DNA of 40,642 bases, from the NCBI GenBank assembly GCA_947631955.1, contig CANRNJ010000005.1, positions 149,544 through 190,185 on the forward strand. The letters are read 5' to 3'. The DNA is from an uncultured Lachnospiraceae bacterium. Its GTDB lineage: Bacteria; Bacillota; Clostridia; Lachnospirales; Lachnospiraceae. This document shows, in pieces, positions 1 to 7,048 of this stretch (position 1 is its first letter; every line of letters begins with the position of its first letter). A program made the translations under genes and the position numbers. The notes below the pieces were generated by a model. The model saw only the letters and a list, made by a program, of their open reading frames with translations, did not search any database and was not told the origin of the DNA.

Positions 1-55
1 TCAATCTGACAATATCGTCTATGTTTTCATCATTTGCAATTATGATTGTTTTCAT
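1..55 (-). CDS. 5' end of an unidentified gene, cut by the window edge
   Basis: The first 18 codons of a minus-strand gene run off the left edge of the window. The start ATG at 55-53 is preceded by a strong ribosome binding site (GGAGGT at 61-66) with a 5-nt spacer. The visible peptide begins MKTIIIANDENID, too short to assign a family. It lies 27 nt downstream of the MATE gene on the same strand, so it is probably the next gene of the same operon (AAC-like, MATE, this gene). A real gene is likely because of the ribosome binding site; the function is unknown. Confidence 0.6.
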   Translation of the reverse strand, partial: MKTIIIANDENIDDIVRL

Positions 56-82
56 GGTTTACCTCCACCGCATTGTGCTCTG

Positions 83-1417
83 TCACGCTTTCAGCTGGTT
101 CATCCATCTCCGGCGCTTGAAAACGACGAGGGAAACGGCGAAGCGGATGCACTCCTCCATGGACAGGGTGAAATAGACCATGGGGATGGGCCAGTGAAGT
201 ACAAAAGCTGCGAGGAGGCCCAAGGGTACGCCGAAAAGCCATGTGCCCATCAGATCGATGACCATGACGTAGGTTGTCTTCCCGCCGCTGCGCAGGATGC
301 CGCTTCCGATGATCATGTTCAGCACCTTGAAAGGCATGACTGCGGCGTAAGCGGCGAGGATCCGGACCGTCAGTTCGCGGATGCCGGTTTCCACCTTGAA
401 AATGCGTACATACCAAGGGCTTACAAAGAAAATCATCACAGACAGCAGCAGGGAGCCCGCCAGACCGTAGAGAAGGAGCTTTTTCGCCTCCCGGTAAGCC
501 ATCTCCCTGTCCCGTCCTCCAAGCCGCTTGCCGATGAGGATCGCCGCCGCCTGACTCAGGCCGCACAGCGCTCCGATGGCCAAGGACTGCACGGGGTTCG
601 TCAGCGTCATGGCGGCGGTGGCATCGGTGCCCAAATGGCCGTAAATGCCCGCGTACACGTTTTCGCCCAGAACCCACATAAATTCACTGACCAAAAGCGG
701 CAGCAGCATGGAGAAATATTGTTTCCATGCGAAGGAACCCGTCGGGTCGTTCTCCGCTCTCTCCCGGTATTTCAGATACATCACCAATATGACCGCGAAA
801 TAGACAAGCTGCGAGATCAGCGTCGCCAGCGCCGCTCCCGTGACGCCGAGAACCGGTGCGCCCAGCTTTCCGAAGATCAACATCCAGTTGAGGCCGGTAT
901 TGACCGCCGCCGACGCGAGCCCGGCGTAGAGCGGAAGGGACGCCTTTTCCATACACCGCAGGTGGGTGGACAGGATGGTGACCCCCGCCGCGGGGAGGAA
1001 AGTGCCGGACACGATGGCGAGATACCGCCCCGCCGTTTCCGCTGTCGTGCGGTCATTGATATAAAGACCCATGATCCGCTCCGGAACGGTGACACCGGCC
1101 AGCATGAACAGCGCGGCCAGAATGATGCATACCCGCAGATTGACTGTCAGGCTCCGCCGCGTTTCGGCGGTATTTTTCTGGCCCATATACTGAGAGATCA
1201 TGATCCCCGCCACAGCGCCCACGGCGGAGACCACCACGTTGAATATCCCCGTAAATTTCCCCGCAAGTCCGACAGCGGCCACCTCCACGCCTCCAAGCTG
1301 GCCGATCATGACCTGATCCGCCACGCCGAAGGATGCTTGAAGCATGGATTGCAGCGCCACGGGAACGGCCAGAGCGCAGACGGAACGGAAAAAAGACTGC
1401 TCTTTTGAACGCATCAT
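83..1417 (-). CDS. MATE-family multidrug/sodium antiporter
   Basis: A 444-residue polytopic membrane protein with about 12 hydrophobic segments in two halves, the usual size and pattern of the MATE (multidrug and toxic compound extrusion) family, DinF/NorM type. These transporters export drugs or metabolites in exchange for Na+ or H+. The N-terminal half has the typical run VPVALQSMLQASFGVADQVMIGQLG, which family members use in helix 1 (shown here in part: ADQVMIGQLG). A longer frame opens at 1450, but the ATG at 1417 is preferred because AAGGAG lies 8 nt upstream (1426-1431). This ATG overlaps the stop of the AAC-like gene (ATGA), indicating translational coupling. Substrate unknown; the neighbour suggests antibiotic or small-molecule handling, which is inference. 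Confidence 0.88.
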   Translation of the reverse strand: MMRSKEQSFFRSVCALAVPVALQSMLQASFGVADQVMIGQLGGVEVAAVGLAGKFTGIFNVVVSAVGAVAGIMISQYMGQKNTAETRRSLTVNLRVCIILAALFMLAGVTVPERIMGLYINDRTTAETAGRYLAIVSGTFLPAAGVTILSTHLRCMEKASLPLYAGLASAAVNTGLNWMLIFGKLGAPVLGVTGAALATLISQLVYFAVILVMYLKYRERAENDPTGSFAWKQYFSMLLPLLVSEFMWVLGENVYAGIYGHLGTDATAAMTLTNPVQSLAIGALCGLSQAAAILIGKRLGGRDREMAYREAKKLLLYGLAGSLLLSVMIFFVSPWYVRIFKVETGIRELTVRILAAYAAVMPFKVLNMIIGSGILRSGGKTTYVMVIDLMGTWLFGVPLGLLAAFVLHWPIPMVYFTLSMEECIRFAVSLVVFKRRRWMNQLKA

Positions 1418-2214
1418 TTTCTGTTCTCCTTTCTGTTCTCCTCGATCCATCTGACCGCGAAATCTACCAGTTCCCTTTGGCGCATGAAGGTCACTGTCCC
1501 ATTTCCCAAGACGGCTTTGGCAACCGGACAGCTTGCCTCAAAAGCTTGACCGATCTGGTCAAAATCCTCCCCGTCCACAAAAAGCGTTTCATAGGACTTC
1601 CAGACACGAATACCGTTTTCCATAACCGCGCTGCTCTCCACGGTGTTGTGTTTGCCATGATAATCAGCCCGCGCATCTGCCAAGTGGATGGAAGTGTTCT
1701 TGTCGTAACCCACACCGATCAGCAGCACATAGCCGTCCAGCTCGTAAAGCCTGCCGATAGGTGAGCCGTCCCCGAAGATGTTGGACAGGTCATGGCTTTC
1801 CGTCAGGTAATCGGCGTACCGGCCCCAAGCCGCCACGGATCTGGCCGGATGGCCGCTGCGGACTGTCCCCGGCCACCGGCGGAACATCTCCGCAACGGCA
1901 CCCATAGTGTTGGTGGGCGTGATGTCCCTGTCGTAAGCCGGCCAGTTGTCCCGGATGAGCTGCCACCATTCCTGAGGCTCCTGCCAATGGACACCGGAGG
2001 CAGGATCGAGATTTTTCCATGATTGAGTGGGCATCATAAGAGTTCCGTCTTTCCCCACACTCTCCATCAGGGCCTCGATCACCACCTGAGCCCCGCCGCA
2101 GACGAATCCCAGAGAGCTCAGGGAACAGTGAACCATGACCGTCTGCCCGGCCGCCACACCTATTTTTTTGAATGTGTCCAAAAGTTCTTTTTTCAGTACG
2201 ATTTTTCGTTCCAT
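1414..2214 (-). CDS. AAC(3)-like aminoglycoside N-acetyltransferase family protein
   Basis: A 266-residue protein of the AAC(3) (Antibiotic_NAT) fold, which transfers acetyl from acetyl-CoA to an amine; classical members inactivate aminoglycosides at the 3-amino group. Visible family features are MVHCSLSSLGFVCGGAQVVIEALM near residues 27-50 (quoted core HCSLSSLGFVCGGA), the GTLMMPTQSW stretch, and the GHPARSVAAWG segment with its conserved histidine. Start chosen at 2214 because GGAGG lies 5-6 nt upstream; an in-frame extension further upstream would pass through a hairpin. The last codons encode a duplicated ENRK-ENRK tail that contains the ribosome binding site of the MATE gene. Chromosomal relatives often do not give resistance, so resistance itself is not established. 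Confidence 0.8.
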   Translation of the reverse strand: MERKIVLKKELLDTFKKIGVAAGQTVMVHCSLSSLGFVCGGAQVVIEALMESVGKDGTLMMPTQSWKNLDPASGVHWQEPQEWWQLIRDNWPAYDRDITPTNTMGAVAEMFRRWPGTVRSGHPARSVAAWGRYADYLTESHDLSNIFGDGSPIGRLYELDGYVLLIGVGYDKNTSIHLADARADYHGKHNTVESSAVMENGIRVWKSYETLFVDGEDFDQIGQAFEASCPVAKAVLGNGTVTFMRQRELVDFAVRWIEENRKENRK

Positions 2215-2235
2215 ATCAACCTCCATAATTGTAAA

Positions 2236-2274
2236 AATTCCTCCATAAGCCCATTGTAAGCTTATGGAGGAATT
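2236..2274 (-). terminator. Perfect 15-bp hairpin in the AAC-like gene leader
   Basis: Two perfectly complementary 15-base arms (2236-2250 and 2260-2274) flank a 9-base loop. On the minus strand the 3' arm is followed by TTTTT, as in a Rho-independent terminator. It lies between the LacI-type gene and the AAC-like gene, 22 nt before the AAC start. It could end lacI transcription or attenuate the AAC/MATE transcript. The 3' arm carries a GGAGG sequence but not the one used for the AAC start. Confidence 0.7.
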
Positions 2275-2361
2275 CTTTTCAAAACTTAAATCTGTAAGCT
2301 GTAACAAAAATGGAACGTAATTTTTGTTGAAAATAACGATACGATGTCAAGATCGATCCGT

Positions 2362-3360
2362 TCAGCAATTCCTTGTGCTGTCCCGGATCACCAGGGACGT
2401 GGAGAGGGTAATGACCGGTTCCACCGGCTCACCGGCCCGCATTTTTGCAATAGCGTCCAACGCCGTCCTTGCACGTTCCGCATTGTCCTGACGAACGGAG
2501 GTAAGCGACGGATAAACCAACCCGCAAAGAGGCGTGTCGTCAAATCCGGCAATAGAGATCTCGCCCGGTATATCGACGCCGCTGCCCTGCAAAAAATGGA
2601 TGATGTCGACCGCATAGTAATCCGATACGGCAAAAACAGCCGTAAAGCTCCTGATCTCTGGCAGCTTCTCCCGGTAAAAAGCCATCCGCTCCGCCTTGAT
2701 CATCGGGATCATCATAAACTCCGCGCCGCTCCCGAAGCCTTCCTGAAAGCCTTTCCAACGTTCCAAGTCCATGTCGATATCATTGTCGGACAGGCACAGG
2801 GCGCGCCTGTGCCCGCAAAGGCGGAAATACTCGCCCACCTGAAATCCCCCATGCCGGTCGTTGATGTTTACAGCGCAGACCCGTTCCGCTGTGACTCCGC
2901 AGGCGTCATAGACCGCAAAGGGGATGCGGACATTCTCCCGCAGGTGCCCGTAATCCGCGCTGCAAAAGCCAATCAGCACCAGTCCCTCCAGATTCCACAT
3001 GGTGGCGAAGGAAACGATTTCGTCAAGGGCGTTCACAGCCCTCACCATCATCTGTAATCCGCGTCTGGCCGTTTCCGCACTGAGGGCATTGAGCGCCGAG
3101 GCGATAAAGGCGTCCTCCAAGACATGAGATTCATATTTCTCATGGGCATTGATGACCACTCCCACAATTTTCGCCGGATTTTCCGCCAACAGCACCTCCG
3201 CCGCCCGCGGCAGATACCCCCGCTCTTCTAAGGCGCGGCGCACCCTGACAGCCGTTTTCTCCGACACCATGCCGGTCTTGCCGTGGAGCACATACGACAC
3301 CGCCGCAGTACTGAGTCCCAGTTCCGAAGCAATATCTGAAAGCCGCACTTTTTCTTCCAT
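2362..3360 (-). CDS. LacI/GalR-family transcriptional regulator
   Basis: A 332-residue regulator. The N-terminus has the LacI helix-turn-helix and hinge (VRLSDIASELGLSTAAVSYVL, residues about 6-26, followed by the RVRRALEERGYLP hinge). The remainder is a periplasmic-binding-protein-like sensor, ending with the usual SIAGFDDTPLCGLVYPSLTSVRQD segment that contacts ligand and dimer partner. Start set at the ATG at 3360, with AGAGG about 6 nt upstream; a GTG six codons earlier lacks a good ribosome binding site. It sits immediately upstream of the AAC/MATE pair on the same strand, so it may regulate them, but no convincing LacI operator was seen. The ligand, probably a sugar or nucleoside, is unknown. 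Confidence 0.9.
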   Translation of the reverse strand: MEEKVRLSDIASELGLSTAAVSYVLHGKTGMVSEKTAVRVRRALEERGYLPRAAEVLLAENPAKIVGVVINAHEKYESHVLEDAFIASALNALSAETARRGLQMMVRAVNALDEIVSFATMWNLEGLVLIGFCSADYGHLRENVRIPFAVYDACGVTAERVCAVNINDRHGGFQVGEYFRLCGHRRALCLSDNDIDMDLERWKGFQEGFGSGAEFMMIPMIKAERMAFYREKLPEIRSFTAVFAVSDYYAVDIIHFLQGSGVDIPGEISIAGFDDTPLCGLVYPSLTSVRQDNAERARTALDAIAKMRAGEPVEPVITLSTSLVIRDSTRNC

Positions 3361-3474
3361 GTCATACCTCTTTTCCACTTTCCGAAAGGCGGAAATTTAC
3401 GTTATCCTCCGGGTTCATGTGCACGGCGTCCGGCGCTGCGGAGCCGAGAATAAACGCCGCGGCACAGACTTATT

Positions 3475-4254
3475 TTAACACACCTCTTTCCTCAGCTGCA
3501 ACAGGATACGCTTTTCCATACGGCTGACCTGAACTTGGCTGATCCCCATCTGTTTAGCCACTTCCACCTGCGTTTTGTCCTGAAAATAGCGCATGCAGAT
3601 CAGTTCTCTCTCCCTGTCGTCCAACTGTTCCAGGAGCTGTTCCAACAGCATATGATCCAGCAGCTTCTCTTTTTCCGCATCTCCCCATGCATCGGCGGCT
3701 CCGGACGCCGCCTGTCCGACCCCGGAACCGCTGACGCCGCCGCAGCCTCTGACCACTTGGTCCACCAGATAGATCTCGTTTCCGTCGGACTGAAAAACGG
3801 ATTTATAGATCGACTCCACCTCCACGTTTGCATCCATCGCCATCACGATGTCTTCCACGGACAGCCCGATCTCCTCCGACAGTTCGTTCAGGGTCGCCTC
3901 CCTGCCATATTCCTGAAAAAGCCTGTCCGCCGCCTGTTTGACTTTCCATCCGTTCTCTTTCAGCGTCCGGCTGACTTTGACCATTCCGTCGTCCCGCAGG
4001 AATCTCTTGATCTCACCCTGTATCATCGGGACCGCGTAAGTGGAAAAACGCACGTCGTAGCGAAGATCGAATTTATCGATCGCCTTGATCAGCCCGATGC
4101 AGCCGATCTGATACAGGTCTTCCGTATCATAGCCGCGCCCGGCAAAACGTTTGACGATATGCCGGACCAATCCAAGATTTTCTTCTATCAGTGTCTTTCT
4201 TGCCTCTTTATCTCCTGCCTGTGATCGTTCGATTAATACGGCAGTTTCTTCCAT
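3475..4254 (-). CDS. sigF: RNA polymerase sporulation sigma factor F
   Basis: A 259-residue sigma-70-family factor, the first forespore-specific sigma of sporulation, also called SpoIIAC. Region 2 shows AGRGYDTEDLYQIGCIGLIKAIDKFD with RFSTYAVPMIQGEIKRFLRDDG; region 3 has GREATLNELSEEIGLSVEDI; region 4 ends with DKTQVEVAKQMGISQVQVSRMEKRIL, the -35-binding helix-turn-helix (parts quoted: QMGISQVQVSRMEK). The order spoIIAA-spoIIAB-sigF is the classical spoIIA operon, and the start lies 3 nt after the spoIIAB stop with GAGGA upstream. Odd feature: a glycine/alanine-rich insertion (about residues 168-190) between regions 3 and 4 makes the protein longer than usual. The operon is normally transcribed by sigma-H/Spo0A; I could not identify that promoter. 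Confidence 0.95.
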   Translation of the reverse strand: MEETAVLIERSQAGDKEARKTLIEENLGLVRHIVKRFAGRGYDTEDLYQIGCIGLIKAIDKFDLRYDVRFSTYAVPMIQGEIKRFLRDDGMVKVSRTLKENGWKVKQAADRLFQEYGREATLNELSEEIGLSVEDIVMAMDANVEVESIYKSVFQSDGNEIYLVDQVVRGCGGVSGSGVGQAASGAADAWGDAEKEKLLDHMLLEQLLEQLDDRERELICMRYFQDKTQVEVAKQMGISQVQVSRMEKRILLQLRKEVC

Positions 4255-4257
4255 CGG

Positions 4258-4746
4258 CTATTCCTCGCTGCCGATCCACGGACTAATGCCGATCTTTTTA
4301 TACATTTTGACCGCCGTGCCGCAGTCCACGTCGGAATGTACCTCCAGATTATCCATGAACGCCTCCATAAAAGCGAATCCCATGCCGGAGCGGTCCATAT
4401 CCGGTCTGGTCGTATAGAGCGGTTCCATCGCCTCTTTCACATTTTCGATCCCCACGCCCTGATCGATGATCTCCACTTCCAGAACATCTCCCCGCAGGAC
4501 GCAGTTCATCATTACGATGTCGTTCACATCATTCCGGTTCTCATAGCCGTGTATAATGGCATTTGTCACCGCCTCGGATACGGCGGTCTTGACGTCCGAC
4601 AGTTCCTCCATCGTCGGATTCAACGGGGTAATAAACGCCGCAGCAGCCATCCGGGCAAAAGATTCATTGTCCGATACGGCGGCAAATTCTATCTGCATCT
4701 TGTTTGTGATCGCTGCCACATCCCTTTTGTCAACTATTTCTATCAT
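4258..4746 (-). CDS. spoIIAB: Anti-sigma F factor, serine kinase
   Basis: A 162-residue GHKL-type kinase and anti-sigma factor. It binds and inhibits sigma-F and phosphorylates SpoIIAA on serine. The ATP-binding motifs are visible: N-box with AVSEAVTNAIIHGY, G1 box IDQGVGIENV, and G2-type GMGFAFMEAFMD. Start set at the ATG at 4746, with AAGGAG 10 nt upstream. This gives about 16 residues more at the N-terminus than usual, and the canonical start would be MQIEFAAVS, which lacks a good ribosome binding site. Second gene of the spoIIA operon, between spoIIAA and sigF; the gap to spoIIAA is 136 nt, longer than normal. Confidence 0.94.
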   Translation of the reverse strand: MIEIVDKRDVAAITNKMQIEFAAVSDNESFARMAAAAFITPLNPTMEELSDVKTAVSEAVTNAIIHGYENRNDVNDIVMMNCVLRGDVLEVEIIDQGVGIENVKEAMEPLYTTRPDMDRSGMGFAFMEAFMDNLEVHSDVDCGTAVKMYKKIGISPWIGSEE

Positions 4747-4882
4747 TCCTGCCACACTCCTTTTCTATAGATTCATGCTTTCCGTTCCCACCGGTCCACG
4801 CTTTCCTTTTCGGCCGGTCCGTGCCTGTTATTTGGTCCTGCCGCTCTGTCGGCCTAGCGGCCCCTGAACGTGCGCATCCGGT

Positions 4883-5188
4883 TCAGTCCATGATCTCCAC
4901 AATGTCCTGAAGCCCCGACATCATCAGGATCCTCCGGATCCTTCCGTCTGCGTTCACCGCATACACCTTGCCCCCAAAACAGGATATCTTCTTGTACCTT
5001 CCCAGAATAATGCCGATCCCCGAACTGTCCATAAAGGTTGTCCGCTCGAAATCAAACACCACGTTTCCGACCTTCTGCGACATTATGTATCGATCCGCTT
5101 TTGAACTTATGTCAACCGATTTGTGATGATCTATCTCATTCGGAAGCCTTATCATCAGATAGTTGTCGATTACTTTAAAATCTTCCAT
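4883..5188 (-). CDS. spoIIAA: Anti-anti-sigma F factor
   Basis: A 101-residue STAS-domain protein. When dephosphorylated by SpoIIE it binds SpoIIAB and frees sigma-F in the forespore. The phosphorylation motif DSSGIGIILGRYK is present around residues 54-66, with the phosphoacceptor serine in D-S-S-G. Length matches the family. The start at 5188 has AAGGAGGT about 9 nt upstream. First gene of the spoIIA operon. Two perfect inverted repeats lie between this gene and the upstream TPR gene. Confidence 0.93.
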   Translation of the reverse strand: MEDFKVIDNYLMIRLPNEIDHHKSVDISSKADRYIMSQKVGNVVFDFERTTFMDSSGIGIILGRYKKISCFGGKVYAVNADGRIRRILMMSGLQDIVEIMD

Positions 5189-5222
5189 CTTATGTCAACC
5201 TCCTTCCCGTTTATACGATCAA

Positions 5223-5244
5223 ACGGGAGAAGATCCTCTCCCGT
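5223..5244 (-). terminator. 8-bp hairpin upstream of spoIIAA
   Basis: Perfect arms ACGGGAGA (5223-5230) and TCTCCCGT (5237-5244) flank a 6-base loop. On the minus strand the stem is followed by TTTGATCG, a poor T-run. It lies 35 nt upstream of the spoIIAA start, so it could be a weak terminator or a leader structure. Confidence 0.4.
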
Positions 5245-5252
5245 CAAACCGC

Positions 5253-5286
5253 AGAAAGGACATGGCGTATATGCCATGTCCTTTCT
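5253..5286. terminator. Perfect 14-bp inverted repeat between TPR gene and spoIIA
   Basis: Arms at 5253-5266 and 5273-5286 are perfectly complementary around the loop GTATAT. Downstream sequence is T-rich only on the plus strand (CTTTCG). It lies 166 nt after the TPR gene stop and 65 nt before spoIIAA, so it probably separates the two transcripts although a classical T-run on the minus strand is missing. Confidence 0.55.
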
Positions 5287-5398
5287 CTTTCGTGTCTTTC
5301 TGATCTTATCTTTTTTTATCCGGTATCTCTCCGTACCTTTTTATCGTTCTCTGCCGTCTTCCGGATCCCCGGACCTCATCTTTCGTGAACCTTATCCT

Positions 5399-5485
5399 GC
5401 GGGCTGCATTTCCGCATCTTATTTCACGGTCTGCGTTTCCGGACCTTTTCGCTATTCCGCGGGCTGCGTTTCCGCATCTTGGATC
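5399..5485. repeat. Tandem copies of the TPR gene's 3' end
   Basis: A 22-base stretch at the end of the TPR gene (5459-5480) recurs 60 bp further downstream of the stop (5399-5420) with one mismatch. A diverged half-unit (CTGCGTTTCCGGACC) lies between them around 5431-5445. Each copy carries a stop codon at the same place (TAG, TAA, TAA read on the minus strand). The pattern is a decayed roughly 30-bp tandem array seeded by the last codons of the gene. Confidence 0.75.
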
Positions 5486-6885
5486 TGATCCAGAAATTCA
5501 TTGGCCTTGCCCGCCTTCTCCGTGTCCGGGAACAGCTGAATGACCTGAAGGTAGGCCGCTTTCGCCTTATCCGTCTGCTCCGTATAGAAATATGCGTTGG
5601 CAAGATTATAAAGCGCCTCCCCGTTTGCCGGGTCATACTTAAACGCTTTCTCCAGATTCGGGATCGCATCGGCGTAGTTTTCCTGCCGATACGCGTCATA
5701 TCCGGCGTCGTAGTAAGCCTGCGCTATATTCGGGCCCACCAGAGCCACAATGGTATCGTACAGACCCTCAAACGCCTTTGAATTGCTCGTTTCGCCTTCC
5801 TCGTCTTCCGTTTCGATCTCTTCCAGATAATCCGCTACAGCCGTGACGTCCTCCGGATCGTTCAGATAGGCCGCGGCCGCTTCCATCAGGCTGTCCGCCG
5901 CCTGCATCGTGCCGTCGGTACCCAGATAATCCTGCATCTGCTGCTGCAGGCTGTCGTTCTCGGCCGTGAGTTCATCGATCTGCAGCTGCTGCTCGTTGAT
6001 GGTGGCTGTCTTGGAATCCAGCTGCTCACTGACTTTGCGCAGTTCCTCGTCGATGCCTGCCCTTGCGGTCTGTATTCTGGCCGGAAGTATCAGAAATACG
6101 GCGGCGGCCAGACCAATGAGGATACCGATCCCCAGATTGAGAAGCGACGTAACGCCCTTGCCCTCTTTCATGTTGACGGGCTGGATGATCGTTTCGTTGC
6201 CGCTTTGATACTTGATGATCTCTTCCGATCTATGCTTTTTCCGGGGAGAATTCTTGACCCCCTCCTCCGGCATGAGCATCTCGTCTACTTCTTTCAGGTA
6301 CCGCAGCGTCGCCGTGTTGTTCGTATCGATCTCGGTACATTTGGTCAGCTCTCTTTTCGCCTTCTCCCACTCTTCGCTGTTGATATACAAAAGTGCAAGA
6401 AGCTGATGCGCCCTGATAAATTTAGGATTTAAGGACAGCACTTTCTTCAACTGGATCACCGCCAGATCCAGACTGTCCTGATTGCAGTAAGTGAGCGCCT
6501 GATTGTATTTCTTGATCGTCTGATTGATGATGTCCAGACGGTTCTGATTGGTCTGGATCATATCGATATAGTCGTCCGCGATATTTTTCTTGGGACGCAG
6601 ATTCTTGCTGATGACCCATTCGCTCAGCGCCGCCACCACTTCACCGGTTTCAAAATACACCAGACCCAGAAGGTTTCGCGCCTCTACATTATTCTTATTA
6701 AACTTTAAACTCTGCCGTAAACTATTGATCGCTCCTGTCAGATCTCTGACATTTGCCCTCTCCAGACCTTCATTATAAAAACGGTTGGAAATATATATGA
6801 TCTTCTTATACAGGGCTACATCGGCACCGCAGCTGGTGCAGAAATCGTGTTCGGACAGAGTGCATCCACACTGATAACAAACCAT
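5452..6885 (-). CDS. Zinc-ribbon and TPR-repeat single-pass membrane protein
   Basis: A 477-residue protein of unknown function. The N-terminus is a zinc ribbon with two CxxC pairs (CYQCGCTLSEHDFCTSCG, residues 3-20). TPR-like helical repeats follow (about residues 30-205). A hydrophobic transmembrane helix lies near residues 247-268, then a coiled coil rich in Q and E (about 275-320), an acidic linker, and a second TPR block near the C-terminus (YYDAGYDAYRQENYADAIPNLEKA and the next repeat). The zinc ribbon plus first TPR block are probably cytoplasmic and the second outside. It ends the fapA-folC-small-protein run; the start at 6885 has GGGGA 8 nt upstream. TPRs imply protein-protein scaffolding; no partner can be named. 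Confidence 0.8.
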   Translation of the reverse strand: MVCYQCGCTLSEHDFCTSCGADVALYKKIIYISNRFYNEGLERANVRDLTGAINSLRQSLKFNKNNVEARNLLGLVYFETGEVVAALSEWVISKNLRPKKNIADDYIDMIQTNQNRLDIINQTIKKYNQALTYCNQDSLDLAVIQLKKVLSLNPKFIRAHQLLALLYINSEEWEKAKRELTKCTEIDTNNTATLRYLKEVDEMLMPEEGVKNSPRKKHRSEEIIKYQSGNETIIQPVNMKEGKGVTSLLNLGIGILIGLAAAVFLILPARIQTARAGIDEELRKVSEQLDSKTATINEQQLQIDELTAENDSLQQQMQDYLGTDGTMQAADSLMEAAAAYLNDPEDVTAVADYLEEIETEDEEGETSNSKAFEGLYDTIVALVGPNIAQAYYDAGYDAYRQENYADAIPNLEKAFKYDPANGEALYNLANAYFYTEQTDKAKAAYLQVIQLFPDTEKAGKANEFLDQIQDAETQPAE

Positions 6886-6898
6886 CTATGCCAATCCC

Positions 6899-7048
6899 CT
6901 ATTCGCCGCTTGTTTTCTTTGATTCTTTAACGATCTTGACCATCAGGTCAGCCATGTCCGTCAGGTCCTGATTATATATCGCTTCTTCCGCATCCTCAAC
7001 CTCTAAGCTGGGGTGGAATTTCTTTAATTCTTCTTCAAAATTGATCAC
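6899..7048 (-). CDS. Small acidic protein of 49 residues, GTG start
   Basis: This is a short coding region using GTG at 7048. An ideal ribosome binding site, AAGGAGG, lies 7 nt upstream, inside the last codons of folC. It overlaps the folC stop by 14 nt and ends 13 nt before the TPR gene start, so all three are probably co-translated. The product begins M(V)INFEEELKKFHPSLEVED and ends KESKKTSGE; it is acidic and predicted helical, with no cysteine and no membrane segment. No family recognised. The tight spacing, the strong ribosome binding site and a protein-like composition support a real gene. Confidence 0.72.
   Translation of the reverse strand: MINFEEELKKFHPSLEVEDAEEAIYNQDLTDMADLMVKIVKESKKTSGE

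Noticed and set aside
5187..5290. Sigma-H promoter for spoIIA
   Set aside because: No clear AGGAnnT/GAAT pair at the right spacing was found by eye.
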